A stretch of DNA of 64,000 bases, taken from contig NZ_JAGQDH010000002.1 of the NCBI RefSeq assembly GCF_018069895.1, positions 1 through 64,000 on the forward strand. Reading direction: 5' to 3'. Below the pieces are notes generated by a model. The model did not search any database. It worked only from the letters and a program-made list of their open reading frames with translations, and had not been told where the DNA came from. The number at the start of each line of letters is the position of its first letter. The stretch's first letter is position 1. This DNA comes from Roseovarius autotrophicus. GTDB lineage: Bacteria; Pseudomonadota; Alphaproteobacteria; Rhodobacterales; Rhodobacteraceae. This document shows positions 1-8,829 of this stretch, piece after piece. A program made the translations under genes and the position numbers.

Positions 1-191
1 ACTTCCGCACCACGGATGTGACCGGCACGGTGGTTCTGCCTGAAGGCACGGAAATGGTCATGCCCGGCGACAACCTGAAATTCACGGTTGAGCTGATCGC
101 GCCCATCGCCATGGAAGACGGCCTGCGTTTCGCCATCCGCGAAGGCGGCCGCACCGTCGGCGCAGGCGTCGTGTCGAAAATCCTCGTCTGA
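1..191 (+). CDS. tuf: Elongation factor Tu, C-terminal end (partial)
   Basis: The window opens inside this gene; codons start at base 3 and the TGA ends at 191. The visible 62 residues are the domain III end of EF-Tu, with the conserved PGDN segment, the [13 protein letters not shown] segment and the terminal VSKIL. EF-Tu delivers aminoacyl-tRNA to the ribosome as a GTP complex. The G domain lies outside the window. Alphaproteobacteria often carry two nearly identical tuf copies, so this may be either one. A terminator follows directly. Confidence 0.97.
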   Translation, partial: FRTTDVTGTVVLPEGTEMVMPGDNLKFTVELIAPIAMEDGLRFAIREGGRTVGAGVVSKILV

Positions 192-217
192 GCCCTTTCG
201 GGTCCGACATCACGTCG

Positions 218-245
218 AAGGGCACCTTGCGGGGTGCCCTTTGTC
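218..245 (+). terminator. Rho-independent terminator after tuf
   Basis: A perfect 9-bp stem, AAGGGCACC (218-226) with GGTGCCCTT (233-241), closes a 6-base loop and runs into a short T-rich stretch. It lies 27 bases after the tuf stop and separates tuf from the riboswitch-controlled que operon. Confidence 0.8.
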
Positions 246-302
246 TTTGACAGGCGCCCCGCCTTGTTTTCCGGGCGCGAAAGGTCTAGATCCGGGCGGT
301 CA

Positions 303-337
303 AGCGGTCGCAGCCTACCCGCTCTAAAAAACAAGGA
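303..337 (+). promoter_or_regulatory. PreQ1-I riboswitch controlling queCDEF
   Basis: The leader just before queC has the class I preQ1 aptamer layout. A 5-bp P1 (AGCGG 303-307 with CCGCT 319-323) encloses loop TCGCAGCCTAC, and an A-rich tail, CTAAAAAACAAGG, follows. The GGTCGCAG and AACAAGG blocks match what I recall of the Thermoanaerobacter tengcongensis aptamer. The tail contains the likely queC Shine-Dalgarno sequence (AAGGA, 333-337). Loop C residues pairing with its GG would form the P2 pseudoknot and hide it when preQ1 binds. Translational repression of queuosine-precursor synthesis by its product is inferred. Confidence 0.9.
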
Positions 338-343
338 CAGCGC

Positions 344-1036
344 ATGAGAACACTTGTCATCTGCTCGGGCGGGCTTGATTCCGTCACGCTGGCCCACAAG
401 ACCGCCGACGAGCGCGCGCTTGGCGGGCTGTTGTCGTTTGATTACGGCCAGCGCCATGTGAAGGAGCTGGAAAGCGCCGCGGCCTGCGCACGCCGTCTGG
501 GCGTGGCGCATCGGGTGGTGGATTTGCGCAGCGTCGGCGCGGCGCTGTCGGGGTCGGCGCTGACCGATGCGGTGGAGGTGCCAGACGGCCATTACGCCGA
601 AGAGACCATGCGCATCACTGTGGTACCCAACCGCAATGCGATCATGCTGGCGGTGGGGTTCGGCATGGCGGCGGCGGAAAAGGCCGGGGCAGTGGCGGCG
701 GCGGTGCATGGCGGTGATCATTTCATCTACCCCGATTGCCGCCCCGGTTTTGTAGCAGCCTTTCAGGCGATGCAGGATGCGGCGCTCGAGGGCTATGCCG
801 AGGTGCAACTCTGGACGCCATATGTCAGCGGCTCGAAGGCGGACATCGTGCGCGATGGCGCGCGGCTTGGCGTGCCTTTTGCCGAAACTTGGTCGTGCTA
901 CAAGGGGGGGCTGCGTCATTGCGGGCGCTGCGGCACCTGCGTGGAGCGGCGCGAGGCGTTTCATCTGGCGGGCGTCGATGACCCGACCGATTATGACGAC
1001 CCGGAGTTCTGGCGCGCGGCGGTGGAGGGGCGTTGA
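344..1036 (+). CDS. queC: 7-cyano-7-deazaguanine synthase QueC
   Basis: A 230-aa protein of normal QueC length. It has the PP-loop ATP pyrophosphatase motif SGGLDS (residues 8-13) and a C-terminal zinc site of four Cys around CGRCGTC. QueC converts 7-carboxy-7-deazaguanine to preQ0 using ATP and ammonia, in the cytoplasm. It is the first gene of queC-D-E-F and lies directly behind the preQ1 aptamer, with its ribosome site inside the riboswitch tail. Its stop overlaps the queD start (TGATG), so translation is probably coupled. Confidence 0.97.
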   Translation: MRTLVICSGGLDSVTLAHKTADERALGGLLSFDYGQRHVKELESAAACARRLGVAHRVVDLRSVGAALSGSALTDAVEVPDGHYAEETMRITVVPNRNAIMLAVGFGMAAAEKAGAVAAAVHGGDHFIYPDCRPGFVAAFQAMQDAALEGYAEVQLWTPYVSGSKADIVRDGARLGVPFAETWSCYKGGLRHCGRCGTCVERREAFHLAGVDDPTDYDDPEFWRAAVEGR

Positions 1037-1392
1037 TGTATCGCATCACCAAGGAGTTTCATTTTTCGGCGTCCCATCAACTCTTCGGGCTGCGCGAGGG
1101 GCATCCCTGCGCGCGGCTGCATGGGCATAACTATATCGTGGTGGTGGAACTGGCCGCCGAGACGCTGAACGAGACCGGATTTGTCCGCGATTATCACGAT
1201 CTGGGCGCGCTGAAGACGTATATCGATGAGGAACTGGATCATCGCCACCTCAACGACGTGCTGGGCGACGGCTGTGTTACCGCCGAGCGCATGGCGAAGC
1301 ATTTCTACGACTGGGCGCGCGCGCGCTGGCCCGAGGTTGCAGCGGTGCGGGTGAGCGAGACGCCCAAGACATGGGCGGAATACCGGCCGTGA
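1036..1392 (+). CDS. queD: 6-carboxytetrahydropterin synthase QueD
   Basis: A 118-aa member of the 6-pyruvoyl-tetrahydropterin synthase fold. Zinc ligands are His14, His29 and His31 (SASH and HGHNY), and the catalytic Cys25 lies in [10 protein letters not shown]. It makes 6-carboxy-5,6,7,8-tetrahydropterin from 7,8-dihydroneopterin triphosphate, the first dedicated step to queuosine. The ATG at 1036 overlaps the queC stop. A TTG three bases upstream is possible but less likely. The end overlaps the queE GTG start. Confidence 0.96.
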   Translation: MYRITKEFHFSASHQLFGLREGHPCARLHGHNYIVVVELAAETLNETGFVRDYHDLGALKTYIDEELDHRHLNDVLGDGCVTAERMAKHFYDWARARWPEVAAVRVSETPKTWAEYRP

Positions 1393-2147
1393 GCGATGCG
1401 ATCCGCGTCTCCGAGATCTTCGGCCCGACCATTCAGGGCGAAGGCGCGCTTATCGGCGTGCCCACGGTCTTTGTGCGCACGGGCGGTTGCGATTACCGCT
1501 GTGCGTGGTGCGATAGCCTGCACGCGGTGGATGCGGAGTATCGCCATGAGTGGACGCCCATGCAGGCCGCCGGGATCATGGCCGAGGTGGCGCGGCTTTC
1601 GGGCGGGCGGCCCTTGCTGGTGACGCTTTCGGGCGGAAATCCGGCGATCCAGCCGCTGGGGCCGCTGATCGAGATGGGCCGCGCGCAGGGCTACCGCTTT
1701 GCGATGGAGACGCAAGGCTCTGTGGCGCGTGACTGGTTCGCGGGCCTTGACATGCTGGTGCTCAGCCCCAAGCCGCCCTCGTCGGGGATGACGGTGGATT
1801 GGGACATGTTCGAGGCGTGTTTGTCAGCGTCGGGTCGGGCGCTGCCCGGCGTTGCCGCCGGGCGGGGCGCTAAACCAGATGTGGTCTTGAAGATCGTCAT
1901 CTTCGACGAAACGGACTATCTTTGGGCGCGCGAGGTGGCGGCGCGCTACCCGGCCTTGCCGCTGGTGTTGCAGCCCGGCAACCACACGCCGCCCCCGCCC
2001 GAGGATGACAGCGCGGTGGTCGATCACGAGGGCATCGCGGAACGGATGCGCTGGCTGGTGGGACGTGTCACGGCGGATGGCTGGTATGCCGCGCGGGTTT
2101 TGCCGCAGCTTCATGTGACGCTCTGGGGCAACCGGCGCGGGGTCTGA
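1389..2147 (+). CDS. queE: 7-carboxy-7-deazaguanine synthase QueE (radical SAM)
   Basis: About 252 aa. The radical-SAM cluster motif is Cys34-x3-Cys38-x2-Cys41 (CDYRCAWC), after the conserved FGPTIQGEG segment that opens QueE proteins. It rearranges carboxytetrahydropterin to 7-carboxy-7-deazaguanine. The GTG at 1389 was chosen because it overlaps the queD stop (GTGA) and has GGCGGA upstream. An in-frame ATG at 1371 would add six residues. Third gene of the queuosine-precursor operon. Confidence 0.95.
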   Translation: MSDAIRVSEIFGPTIQGEGALIGVPTVFVRTGGCDYRCAWCDSLHAVDAEYRHEWTPMQAAGIMAEVARLSGGRPLLVTLSGGNPAIQPLGPLIEMGRAQGYRFAMETQGSVARDWFAGLDMLVLSPKPPSSGMTVDWDMFEACLSASGRALPGVAAGRGAKPDVVLKIVIFDETDYLWAREVAARYPALPLVLQPGNHTPPPPEDDSAVVDHEGIAERMRWLVGRVTADGWYAARVLPQLHVTLWGNRRGV

Positions 2148-2161
2148 AAGGAGAGAGGGCG

Positions 2162-2626
2162 ATGGCCGGGAATATCTATGAGGGGCTGAAACAGTTGGGC
2201 GGGGCGACGCGGGTGCCGCAAAGCCCTGAGGAGGCCGAGCTTGAGCGCGTGGCCAATCCGCAGGCCGACGTGGTCTATGCGGTGCGCTTTACTGCGCCTG
2301 AGTTCACCTCGCTCTGTCCGATGACCGGACAGCCGGATTTCGCCCATCTGGTGATCGACTATGTGCCGGGGGCGTGGCTGGTGGAGAGCAAATCGCTCAA
2401 GCTCTACCTCACCAGTTTCCGCAATCACGGGGCATTTCACGAGGATTGCACGATTTCGATCGCCCGGCGTCTGGTGGCCTTCCTCGAGCCGCAATGGCTG
2501 CGCATCGGCGGCTACTGGTATCCGCGCGGCGGCATCCCGATCGACGTGTTCTGGCAGAGCGGTCCCGCGCCTGAGGGCGTCTGGCTGCCCGTTCAGGGCG
2601 TGCCGCCCTATCGCGGGCGGGGATGA
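2162..2626 (+). CDS. queF: NADPH-dependent preQ0 reductase QueF
   Basis: A 154-aa unimodular (short) QueF. It has catalytic Cys52 and Asp59 in [10 protein letters not shown] and the family signature ESKSLK (75-80), followed by the [11 protein letters not shown] segment. It reduces the nitrile of preQ0 to the aminomethyl group of preQ1, the last free-base step before tRNA insertion. AAAGGAG precedes the ATG. It closes the queC-D-E-F operon, so one preQ1 riboswitch could control the whole route to its own ligand. Confidence 0.96.
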   Translation: MAGNIYEGLKQLGGATRVPQSPEEAELERVANPQADVVYAVRFTAPEFTSLCPMTGQPDFAHLVIDYVPGAWLVESKSLKLYLTSFRNHGAFHEDCTISIARRLVAFLEPQWLRIGGYWYPRGGIPIDVFWQSGPAPEGVWLPVQGVPPYRGRG

Positions 2627-2631
2627 TGCCC

Positions 2632-2697
2632 CGTCATCCTCGGGATTGACCCGAGGATCTGTTGGTGCGGTGGCGGGAGATCCCCGCTTGCGCGGGG
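2632..2697. repeat. Dispersed palindromic repeat (CCTCGGG-TTGA-CCCGAGG family)
   Basis: Directly after queF. One unit reads GTCATCCTCGGG, ATTGA, CCCGAGGATCT (2633-2660), followed by GTTGGTGCGG and a degraded inverted partner ending GGAGATCCCCGCTTGCGCGGGGAT. The same unit recurs at five other places in the window. It could also act as a terminator for the que operon, facing the oppositely oriented lipoprotein gene. Confidence 0.7.
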
Positions 2698-2717
2698 ATA
2701 AAGCCGTTCTTCAAGCC

Positions 2718-2984
2718 TCAGCAAGGTACGGTGCGATAGGTGCCGTCACCGTTGGAATAGGCGCATTGATTGGTGCGGGTGTTGCGCGCGATGAGCGTGC
2801 CTGCGGCGGCACCTGCGAGTGTGGAAATCACCGTCCAACCCGCATTGGCGTCGAATACGGCGGCACCGATGAGGCCCGCACCCGCGCCGAGGGCCGCGCC
2901 TGTCAATTCGCGGTTGTCAGACGTGTTGATGCAGCCCGCGAGCGTCAGCCCCGCAACCGCTCCGATGATCATGTTGCGTTTCAT
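2718..2984 (-). CDS. Small glycine-zipper lipoprotein
   Basis: An 88-aa protein with a short N-terminal hydrophobic segment ending in lipobox LAGC (Cys18), so it is predicted to be exported and lipidated. The middle is rich in Gly and Ala with GxxxG spacing (GAALGAGAGLIGAA, LAGAAAGTLIA), the glycine-zipper pattern of 17-kDa-antigen-like envelope proteins. A Cys pair lies near the C-terminus. AAAGGAG precedes the ATG. It is monocistronic, and its exact role is unknown. Confidence 0.75.
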   Translation of the reverse strand: MKRNMIIGAVAGLTLAGCINTSDNRELTGAALGAGAGLIGAAVFDANAGWTVISTLAGAAAGTLIARNTRTNQCAYSNGDGTYRTVPC

Positions 2985-3080
2985 GTCATGCTCCTTTCCG
3001 TTGTCACTTTTATATAGAACAATTCGGGGCAGGTTTGAGTGCCGCAGGAAAAATCCTGTTTTTCGGCAATGAATTGCCGG

Positions 3081-3986
3081 TCAGGGGATGGGCGGCGGCA
3101 CCTTGCGTCGCGCGCCCGAAAGCGCGTTGCCGGCAATCGCCAGAAGCAGGATCGCGCCGCCCGCCAGCGTGCTCGCGGCTGCCGTCTCGCCCAGAAACAG
3201 CCAGACCCAGACCGGCCCCAGCACCACCTCGGCCATGGACAGAAGCGTGAGTTCGGCAGCGGGCACCGTGCGCGAGCCGAGCGTGTAGAGAATGAGCCCC
3301 GCGCCCACCTGGAACACCCCCATGCCAGAGGCAATCCCCGCGTCACGGGGCGAGAGCGCGAGCGAGAGGCCAAGGGTCGCGCAAATCGCCGCCATGACCA
3401 CGGTTCCGATCAGCCCCGAGAGCAGCACGGCGGGCATCATCTCGACCGATTTGCCGCGCCTGAGCGCCACGGTGAAAACCGCGAACCCAAGCGCCGAGCC
3501 GAGCGCCGCGATATTGCCCTTGAGCGCCGCGCCAGAGGTCTTGTCCCAGACCATGACGGCGATGCCGCAGAGCGCGATCAGCATCGCAATCCATGTCGCG
3601 CGGCGCACGTGCTCGCCCAGCAGCACGCGCCCGAGGAGCGCCGCCATCAGCGGGGCGGCGGCGAAAAGCATCATCGCATTGGCGACCGAGGTGGTCTGAA
3701 GCGCGAAGATCGCGCCCGAATAGGCGGCAACGAGGGCCGCCCCGGCAATAAGGCCGGGCCATCCCATCGCGCGGATAAGAGAGAGGGGCGCGCGCCCGGT
3801 GCGCATCTGGATCACGGCGTAGAGAAATACGCTCATGGCGAGCGAGCGGTAAAACAGGATCTGCCAGACCACCGCATCTTCGATGAGCCTTATGCCAAGG
3901 CCCACGGTGGACCAGAGCACACCCGCCATGAAAACCAGCAGATAGCCAGAAAGGTCGCGCTCGGGCGTGGTGGCTGCCGTTCTCAT
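3081..3986 (-). CDS. DMT-superfamily (EamA) transporter
   Basis: A 301-aa integral membrane protein with about ten hydrophobic segments in two EamA repeats. The second repeat carries the usual 'E-V-V-L-G-P-V-W-V-W-L-F-L-G-E' segment near residue 250. EamA proteins export or exchange small metabolites; the substrate cannot be read from sequence. Its start overlaps the stop of the upstream EamA gene by four bases (ATGA), so the pair is cotranslated and may work together or be duplicates. Confidence 0.88.
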   Translation of the reverse strand: MRTAATTPERDLSGYLLVFMAGVLWSTVGLGIRLIEDAVVWQILFYRSLAMSVFLYAVIQMRTGRAPLSLIRAMGWPGLIAGAALVAAYSGAIFALQTTSVANAMMLFAAAPLMAALLGRVLLGEHVRRATWIAMLIALCGIAVMVWDKTSGAALKGNIAALGSALGFAVFTVALRRGKSVEMMPAVLLSGLIGTVVMAAICATLGLSLALSPRDAGIASGMGVFQVGAGLILYTLGSRTVPAAELTLLSMAEVVLGPVWVWLFLGETAAASTLAGGAILLLAIAGNALSGARRKVPPPIP

Positions 3987-5011
3987 GGCGCGCGCTCTTC
4001 CCCTGGCATCTGTGGGGGCAGGGGATTGCCGGGGGCAAAGGTCGCCTCGACGGTGACGGGGATGGCATCGCCGCGCCGCGCCGCGCGCAATTCACGCCAG
4101 CCGATATAGAGCCCCGCGCCGATAATGAGCGCCATGCCGGTGAGCGTGGCAGGTGTCGGGATTTCGGCCCAGACCAGATAGCCAAGCACCACGGCGAAGG
4201 GCAGGTAGGTATAGTCGAAGGGCGCGACAAGGCTGGCCGGGGCCACCTGATAGGCCCGCGAGGCAAGCGTATAGGCCACCATTCCGATCGCCCCCAGCCC
4301 GCCAAGGCGTGCAAGCTCTGCCCAGCCGGTCGCGGGCAAGCCCCAGCGCAGATGCGCCGTTTCGGGCACTATCGGCACAACCTGCGCCACCAGCCAGCCC
4401 GCGGGCAGGATCATCACGCCCGAGAAACTCAGCGTGTAAAACCCGACGGTCAGCGTGCTCTCGCGCTCGCCGATATGGCGCGCGATGATCTGCGAGGCGG
4501 CATAGGTGACGGCACAGGCAAAGGGCAGCACGGCGACCCACGAGAACTGCCCGCCCATCGGGTTCATGGCGATCACCACGCCTGCGAACCCCGCCACCAG
4601 CGCCACCGCGCGATGCGCGCCGATACGCTCGCCCAGAAACAGCGCCGCCATGAGCGCGGTGAACAAAGGCGCGGAATAAAAGATCGTGCTCACCTCGGCC
4701 AGCCCCATGAACGGGAAGGCCGCGTAGAACATCGAGAACCCGGCAGCAAAGAGAAAGGCACGCGCCAGGTGCAGCGGCCAGAGTGCGGAACGCAGCCGGT
4801 GCGGCCCGCCGAGCCACGCGATGAGCGGCACAAGCACAAGTACCGCGACCACCGAGCGCGCAAAAAGCAGTGGCCAGACCGGGTAGGTGGCGAGCAGCCC
4901 CTTCATCACCGCGTCCTGCGCCACGAACAGCAGCATCGCCACCTCGATGCAGAGAATGCCCTGAACCGCGCGCGAGGGCGCAGGCGCGGGATGGGCGGAC
5001 ATCATCGCCAT
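3983..5011 (-). CDS. DMT-superfamily (EamA) transporter
   Basis: A 342-aa ten-segment EamA-type transporter, first gene of a two-gene operon with the paralogue at 3081-3986. The start at 5011 (MAMMSAHP) follows AAGGAGAG; an in-frame ATG 27 bases upstream has no comparable ribosome site. Repeat 1 contains the EVSTIFYSAPLFTAL segment common to S-adenosylmethionine/riboflavin-type DMT carriers, but that is not enough to assign a substrate. Confidence 0.88.
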   Translation of the reverse strand: MAMMSAHPAPAPSRAVQGILCIEVAMLLFVAQDAVMKGLLATYPVWPLLFARSVVAVLVLVPLIAWLGGPHRLRSALWPLHLARAFLFAAGFSMFYAAFPFMGLAEVSTIFYSAPLFTALMAALFLGERIGAHRAVALVAGFAGVVIAMNPMGGQFSWVAVLPFACAVTYAASQIIARHIGERESTLTVGFYTLSFSGVMILPAGWLVAQVVPIVPETAHLRWGLPATGWAELARLGGLGAIGMVAYTLASRAYQVAPASLVAPFDYTYLPFAVVLGYLVWAEIPTPATLTGMALIIGAGLYIGWRELRAARRGDAIPVTVEATFAPGNPLPPQMPGEERAP

Positions 5012-5176
5012 GGCTCTCTCCTTGGCCTTTGGATGCACGGATGCCGGGCGCGTGGTCCCGTCTGGGCGGGGTGCCTCGAATGTGTCATGCGGCAGGACGG
5101 CGCTAATGCCGGACGAGATCAGGGTGTCAGGAGGAAAAGCGACTGTCTCGCCTGTTTGCGACGGAACCTGCGGGTG

Positions 5177-6001
5177 TCAGTTCTGTGCGCGACCCCAGGT
5201 CGGGTGGAACAGCCCGGCGGGCGAGAGGGTGAATATCTCGGCCCCAGAGGCGGTCACGCCCACGGAATGCTCGAACTGCGCAGAGAGCGACTTGTCGCGT
5301 GTCACTGCCGTCCAGTCATCGGCCAGCACCTTGGTTTCGGGTCGTCCGAGATTGACCATCGGCTCGATGGTGAAGAACATGCCCTCTTCAAGGCGCGGCC
5401 CGCTGCCCGGACGGCCGTAATGCAACACGTTGGGCGGCGCGTGAAACACGCGGCCAAGGCCATGCCCGCAGAAATCGCGCACCACCGACATGCGTTGCGC
5501 TTCCACATAGTTCTGGATCGCGTGGCCGATATCACCAAAGGTGTTGCCGGGGCGCACCGCCTCGATCCCCTTCATCAGCGCGTCATGGGTCACGTCGATC
5601 AACCGCTCCGCCTTGCGGCTGAGCTTGCCCGCCACATACATCCGGCTTGTATCGCCGAACCAGCCATCGACGATCACCGTCACGTCAATATTGAGGATGT
5701 CGCCGTCCTTGAGCATCTTGTCGCCGGGGATGCCATGGCAGACCACATGGTTGACGCTGATGCAGCTTGCGTGGCGATAGCCCTTGTAGCCGATGGTGGC
5801 GGATTTGGCACCGGCGGCGTTCACCTTGTCCTCGATCAGCGCATCGAGCGCGCCGGTGGTCTGGCCGACAAAGACATGATCGGCGATCTCATCGAGGATC
5901 TGCGCGGCGAGGCGGCCCGCCTTGTGCATGCCTGAAAAATCCGCCACCTCGTGGATGCGGATGCCTTCGCGCGTCTGTCTGCCGCGATGCGGTTCGTTCA
6001 C
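5177..6001 (-). CDS. map: Methionine aminopeptidase, type I
   Basis: A 274-aa pita-bread metallopeptidase. It has the metal ligands Asp (NIDVTV), Asp (GDTSRM), His (CGHGLGR), Glu (FTIEPM) and Glu (QFEHSVGVT), and the substrate His in NHVVCHGIP. It removes the initiator Met from nascent proteins. The GTG at 6001 gives a normal N-terminus. It is followed on the same strand by the EamA pair after a 165-bp gap and preceded by sfsA. Confidence 0.96.
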   Translation of the reverse strand: MNEPHRGRQTREGIRIHEVADFSGMHKAGRLAAQILDEIADHVFVGQTTGALDALIEDKVNAAGAKSATIGYKGYRHASCISVNHVVCHGIPGDKMLKDGDILNIDVTVIVDGWFGDTSRMYVAGKLSRKAERLIDVTHDALMKGIEAVRPGNTFGDIGHAIQNYVEAQRMSVVRDFCGHGLGRVFHAPPNVLHYGRPGSGPRLEEGMFFTIEPMVNLGRPETKVLADDWTAVTRDKSLSAQFEHSVGVTASGAEIFTLSPAGLFHPTWGRAQN

Positions 6002-6042
6002 GTCATGCCTCGTCGTCTTGCCGGTTTTCCGTTTACTTAGGG

Positions 6043-6774
6043 CTATTTGCCGTCAAGGACCAGAGGCTGCGGCGTGATCACAGGCAGGCCGGGGCCGATT
6101 GTGATGCCTTCTCGCGTGATAGTCGCGCGATATGACAGGGTCATGACCCCGGCGGCGTGGGCGTGGGCCAGCGCCCGCGTATAGGCGGGGTCGATATCAG
6201 CGGCGACTGTCACGGCCCCGGCATCGCTGCGCTGCACGAGGTAGAAAAGCACAGCGCGCGCGCCCGATCGCGCCACCGCCGCCAGATCGTGCAGGTGGCG
6301 CGCGCCGCGCGCGGTCACGCTGTCCGGAAACTCGGCAAGGCCCGGCTGGCGCGAGAGGGTGACGGATTTCACCTCGACATAGGCCGCGGGCAGGCCGTTG
6401 CCCGAGAGCAGGAAATCCACCCGGCTCTTCTCGCCATAGCGTTGCTCGGGGCGGATCGTGTCATACTCGGCCAGTTCGGGGATCGTGCGGGTGACAAGTG
6501 CTTCGTGCAGCACACGGTTGGCCAGCCCGGTATCGACGCAGACCAGCGCACCCGTCGCCGTCTCGACCAGCCGCCAGCCATAGCGCAGTTTCTTGCGCGG
6601 GTCGTCGTTGCGCTCCACCCATATCCGCGCGCCCGGCTCTGCCAGCCCCATCATCGAGCCGGGATTGGCGCAATGGGCCGTCGCCTCGGTCCCGTCATCG
6701 AGCCGGATATCGGCCAGGAACCGCTTGTAGCGGCGGATAAGCACGGCAGGTATCAGGGGGCTTTGAAAGCGCAT
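6043..6774 (-). CDS. sfsA: SfsA family nuclease / sugar fermentation stimulation protein
   Basis: A 243-aa, full-length SfsA. It has the N-terminal OB-like part with the AHCANPGSM signature (about residues 33-41) and a C-terminal restriction-endonuclease-like core, including the conserved SRVDFLL and YVEVKSVTL segments that supply acidic and Lys residues. E. coli SfsA binds DNA and has nuclease activity; its physiological role is unclear. There is no good ribosome site and TATAGG lies 12-17 bases upstream, so a leaderless mRNA is possible. Confidence 0.93.
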   Translation of the reverse strand: MRFQSPLIPAVLIRRYKRFLADIRLDDGTEATAHCANPGSMMGLAEPGARIWVERNDDPRKKLRYGWRLVETATGALVCVDTGLANRVLHEALVTRTIPELAEYDTIRPEQRYGEKSRVDFLLSGNGLPAAYVEVKSVTLSRQPGLAEFPDSVTARGARHLHDLAAVARSGARAVLFYLVQRSDAGAVTVAADIDPAYTRALAHAHAAGVMTLSYRATITREGITIGPGLPVITPQPLVLDGK

Positions 6775-6819
6775 GGCGCGGGCCTATACCGGGCCATGCC
6801 GCAGATCAAGGAGGCCGTC

Positions 6820-7542
6820 ATGCCCAACCCAACCGCCGCCATGCTTGTCATCGGGGACGAGATTCTGTCAGGGCGCACGCGCGATGCGAACATGCATTAT
6901 CTGGCCGGCGAGTTGACGCGCGCGGGGCTGGACCTGCGCGAGGTGCGTGTGATCTCCGATGACGGCCCGGCCATCGTCGCTGCGGTGCAGGCGCTGAGCG
7001 CCGCCTTTGACGTGGTGTTTACCTCGGGCGGTATCGGTCCCACCCATGACGACATCACCGCCGAGAACGTGGCCGCCGCCTTCGGGCGGCCCATTTCGGT
7101 GCGCGAGGATGCGCGCGCGATCCTCGCCGCGCATTATGCCGCACGCGGGCAGGAGCTGAATGCGGCGCGGCTGCGCATGGCACGCATCCCGGAGGGCGCC
7201 ACGCTCATCGAGAACCCGATCAGCGCCGCGCCGGGTTTCTCCATCGGGAACGTGCATGTTTTGGCGGGGGTGCCGTCGATTTTTCAGGCGATGCTTGCCT
7301 CGGTCCTGCCAGGGATCACCGGCGGCGCGCCGCTTCTGTCGCAAAGCTACGAAATCCGGCGCGGCGAGGGCGATATTGCCACGCCGCTGAGCGATCTGGC
7401 CGCGCGATACCCGGACCTTTCGGTGGGTTCTTATCCGTTCATCCGTGATGGCTGTCACGGAGCGAATATCGTGATCCGGGGGGCTGATGGCGCGCGCGTC
7501 GATGCCGCCATGGCCGAGCTTGCCGGGATGTTTCCCGCATGA
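6820..7542 (+). CDS. CinA/MoaB-like molybdopterin-binding domain protein
   Basis: A 240-aa protein of the MoCF_biosynth (MogA/CinA N-terminal) fold. It has VIGDEILSGRT at the start and the TSGGIGPTHDDIT signature near residue 70. It lacks the C-terminal nicotinamide-nucleotide amidase domain of full CinA, so this is the short 'competence/damage-inducible' family, whose substrate is uncertain. The start at 6820 follows AAGGAGG with 5-base spacing. It is divergent from sfsA, with 45 bases between starts, and overlaps the next gene by four bases. Confidence 0.85.
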   Translation: MPNPTAAMLVIGDEILSGRTRDANMHYLAGELTRAGLDLREVRVISDDGPAIVAAVQALSAAFDVVFTSGGIGPTHDDITAENVAAAFGRPISVREDARAILAAHYAARGQELNAARLRMARIPEGATLIENPISAAPGFSIGNVHVLAGVPSIFQAMLASVLPGITGGAPLLSQSYEIRRGEGDIATPLSDLAARYPDLSVGSYPFIRDGCHGANIVIRGADGARVDAAMAELAGMFPA

Positions 7543-8258
7543 TGCCGGATCTTGCCATGCTTTATGCCGTGACCGAGGCGACATGGCCGCCCGCGGCGAC
7601 CGAAGTGCTGGGCCCGGTCACGTTGCGCGAGGGCCGTGGCGGCGGCAAGCGCGTATCGGCGGCCACCGCCTCGGGGCCGGTCACGGCGCAGGACATCGCC
7701 CGCGCCGAGGCGGCGATGCGCGCGCGGGGGGAATTGCCGCTCTTTCAGGTGCGCGCGGGCGAGGGGGGGCTGGATGCGATTCTGGAGGCGCGGGGCTATC
7801 GGGTGGTCGATCCGGTCACTGTGCTGGTCGCGCCGGTCGCGGCGCTCACCGGGGAGCGTCCGCCGCGCCTGACGACCTTTGCCGTCTGGGAGCCGCTGGA
7901 GATCATGCGCGAGATCTGGGCCGAGGGGGGCATAGGGCCTGCGCGCATCGCGGTGATGGAGCGGGTGACAGGGCCGAAAACCGGCCTTTTCGCGCGCCAT
8001 GCCGATCAGCCCGCCGGTGTCGGCTTTGCTGCGATCCACGGCGATGTGGCCATGGTGCACGCGCTCGAGGTCCGCGTGGGGCACCGCCGGGCGGGCGTCG
8101 GGCGGCTGATGATGGTGCAGGCGGCGCTCTGGGCCGAGGCGCAGGGGGCGGCGTATATCGCGGTGCTTTGCACCCAAGGTAACGAGGCCGCGAACGGGCT
8201 TTATGCCGCCATGGGCTTTTGCGTCGCGGGGACGTATCATTACCGCGCAAAGGAGTGA
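7539..8258 (+). CDS. GNAT family N-acetyltransferase
   Basis: 239 aa. The C-terminal half (about residues 105-235) is a GNAT domain with the acetyl-CoA loop RRAGVGRLMM and the NEAANGLYAAMGF helix typical of the fold's end. The N-terminal half is not recognised and may hold a degenerate second GNAT lobe. The start overlaps the previous stop (ATGATGA region), so it is probably coupled. The substrate is unknown. Confidence 0.8.
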   Translation: MMPDLAMLYAVTEATWPPAATEVLGPVTLREGRGGGKRVSAATASGPVTAQDIARAEAAMRARGELPLFQVRAGEGGLDAILEARGYRVVDPVTVLVAPVAALTGERPPRLTTFAVWEPLEIMREIWAEGGIGPARIAVMERVTGPKTGLFARHADQPAGVGFAAIHGDVAMVHALEVRVGHRRAGVGRLMMVQAALWAEAQGAAYIAVLCTQGNEAANGLYAAMGFCVAGTYHYRAKE

Positions 8259-8261
8259 GCC

Positions 8262-8828
8262 ATGACCGACAGACCCACAGCCCTTGATTTGCCGATGGTC
8301 GATCCGCTGCCCGAGGCGACCACGCGCTATTTCGAGATTTGCGAGGAAAAGCTGGGGCTTGTGCCCAATGTGCTGCGCGCGCACGCCTTTGATATCGAAA
8401 AACTCGACGCCTTCACCGCGCTTTACAACACGCTGATGCTCGCCCCCTCGGGACTGTCGAAGCTGGAGCGCGAGATGATCGCCGTGGTGGTCAGCTCGAT
8501 CAACCGCTGCTGGTATTGTCAGGTCGCCCATGGCGCGGCGGTGCGGGCGCTCTCGGGCGATCCGGCCCTGGGCGAGGCGATGGTGATGAATTACCGCGTG
8601 GCTGGGATCACCCCGCGCCAGCGCGCGATGCTCGATTTCGCGGCGCGGGTGACGCAGGCCAGCGCCACCATCGAGGAGGCCGACCGGCAGGCGCTGCGCG
8701 ACCATGGGTTTTCCGACCGCGATATCTGGGACATCGCCAATGTGGCGGGGTTTTTCAACATGTCGAACCGGGTCGCGTCGGCCACGGGCATGGTGCCCAA
8801 TCCCGAGTATCATTCGCAGGCGCGCTGA
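8262..8828 (+). CDS. AhpD-like / peroxidase-related alkylhydroperoxidase-fold protein
   Basis: A 188-aa all-helical protein of the carboxymuconolactone decarboxylase/AhpD superfamily. It has the redox motif CWYCQVAHG (CxxC followed by His) near residue 85 and a preceding conserved Glu. Such proteins carry peroxidase or thiol-oxidoreductase activity. Only three bases separate it from the GNAT gene, so they share an mRNA. The C-terminal NPEYHSQAR end is typical of the uncharacterised peroxidase-related subfamily. Confidence 0.88.
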   Translation: MTDRPTALDLPMVDPLPEATTRYFEICEEKLGLVPNVLRAHAFDIEKLDAFTALYNTLMLAPSGLSKLEREMIAVVVSSINRCWYCQVAHGAAVRALSGDPALGEAMVMNYRVAGITPRQRAMLDFAARVTQASATIEEADRQALRDHGFSDRDIWDIANVAGFFNMSNRVASATGMVPNPEYHSQAR

Positions 8829-8829
8829 G

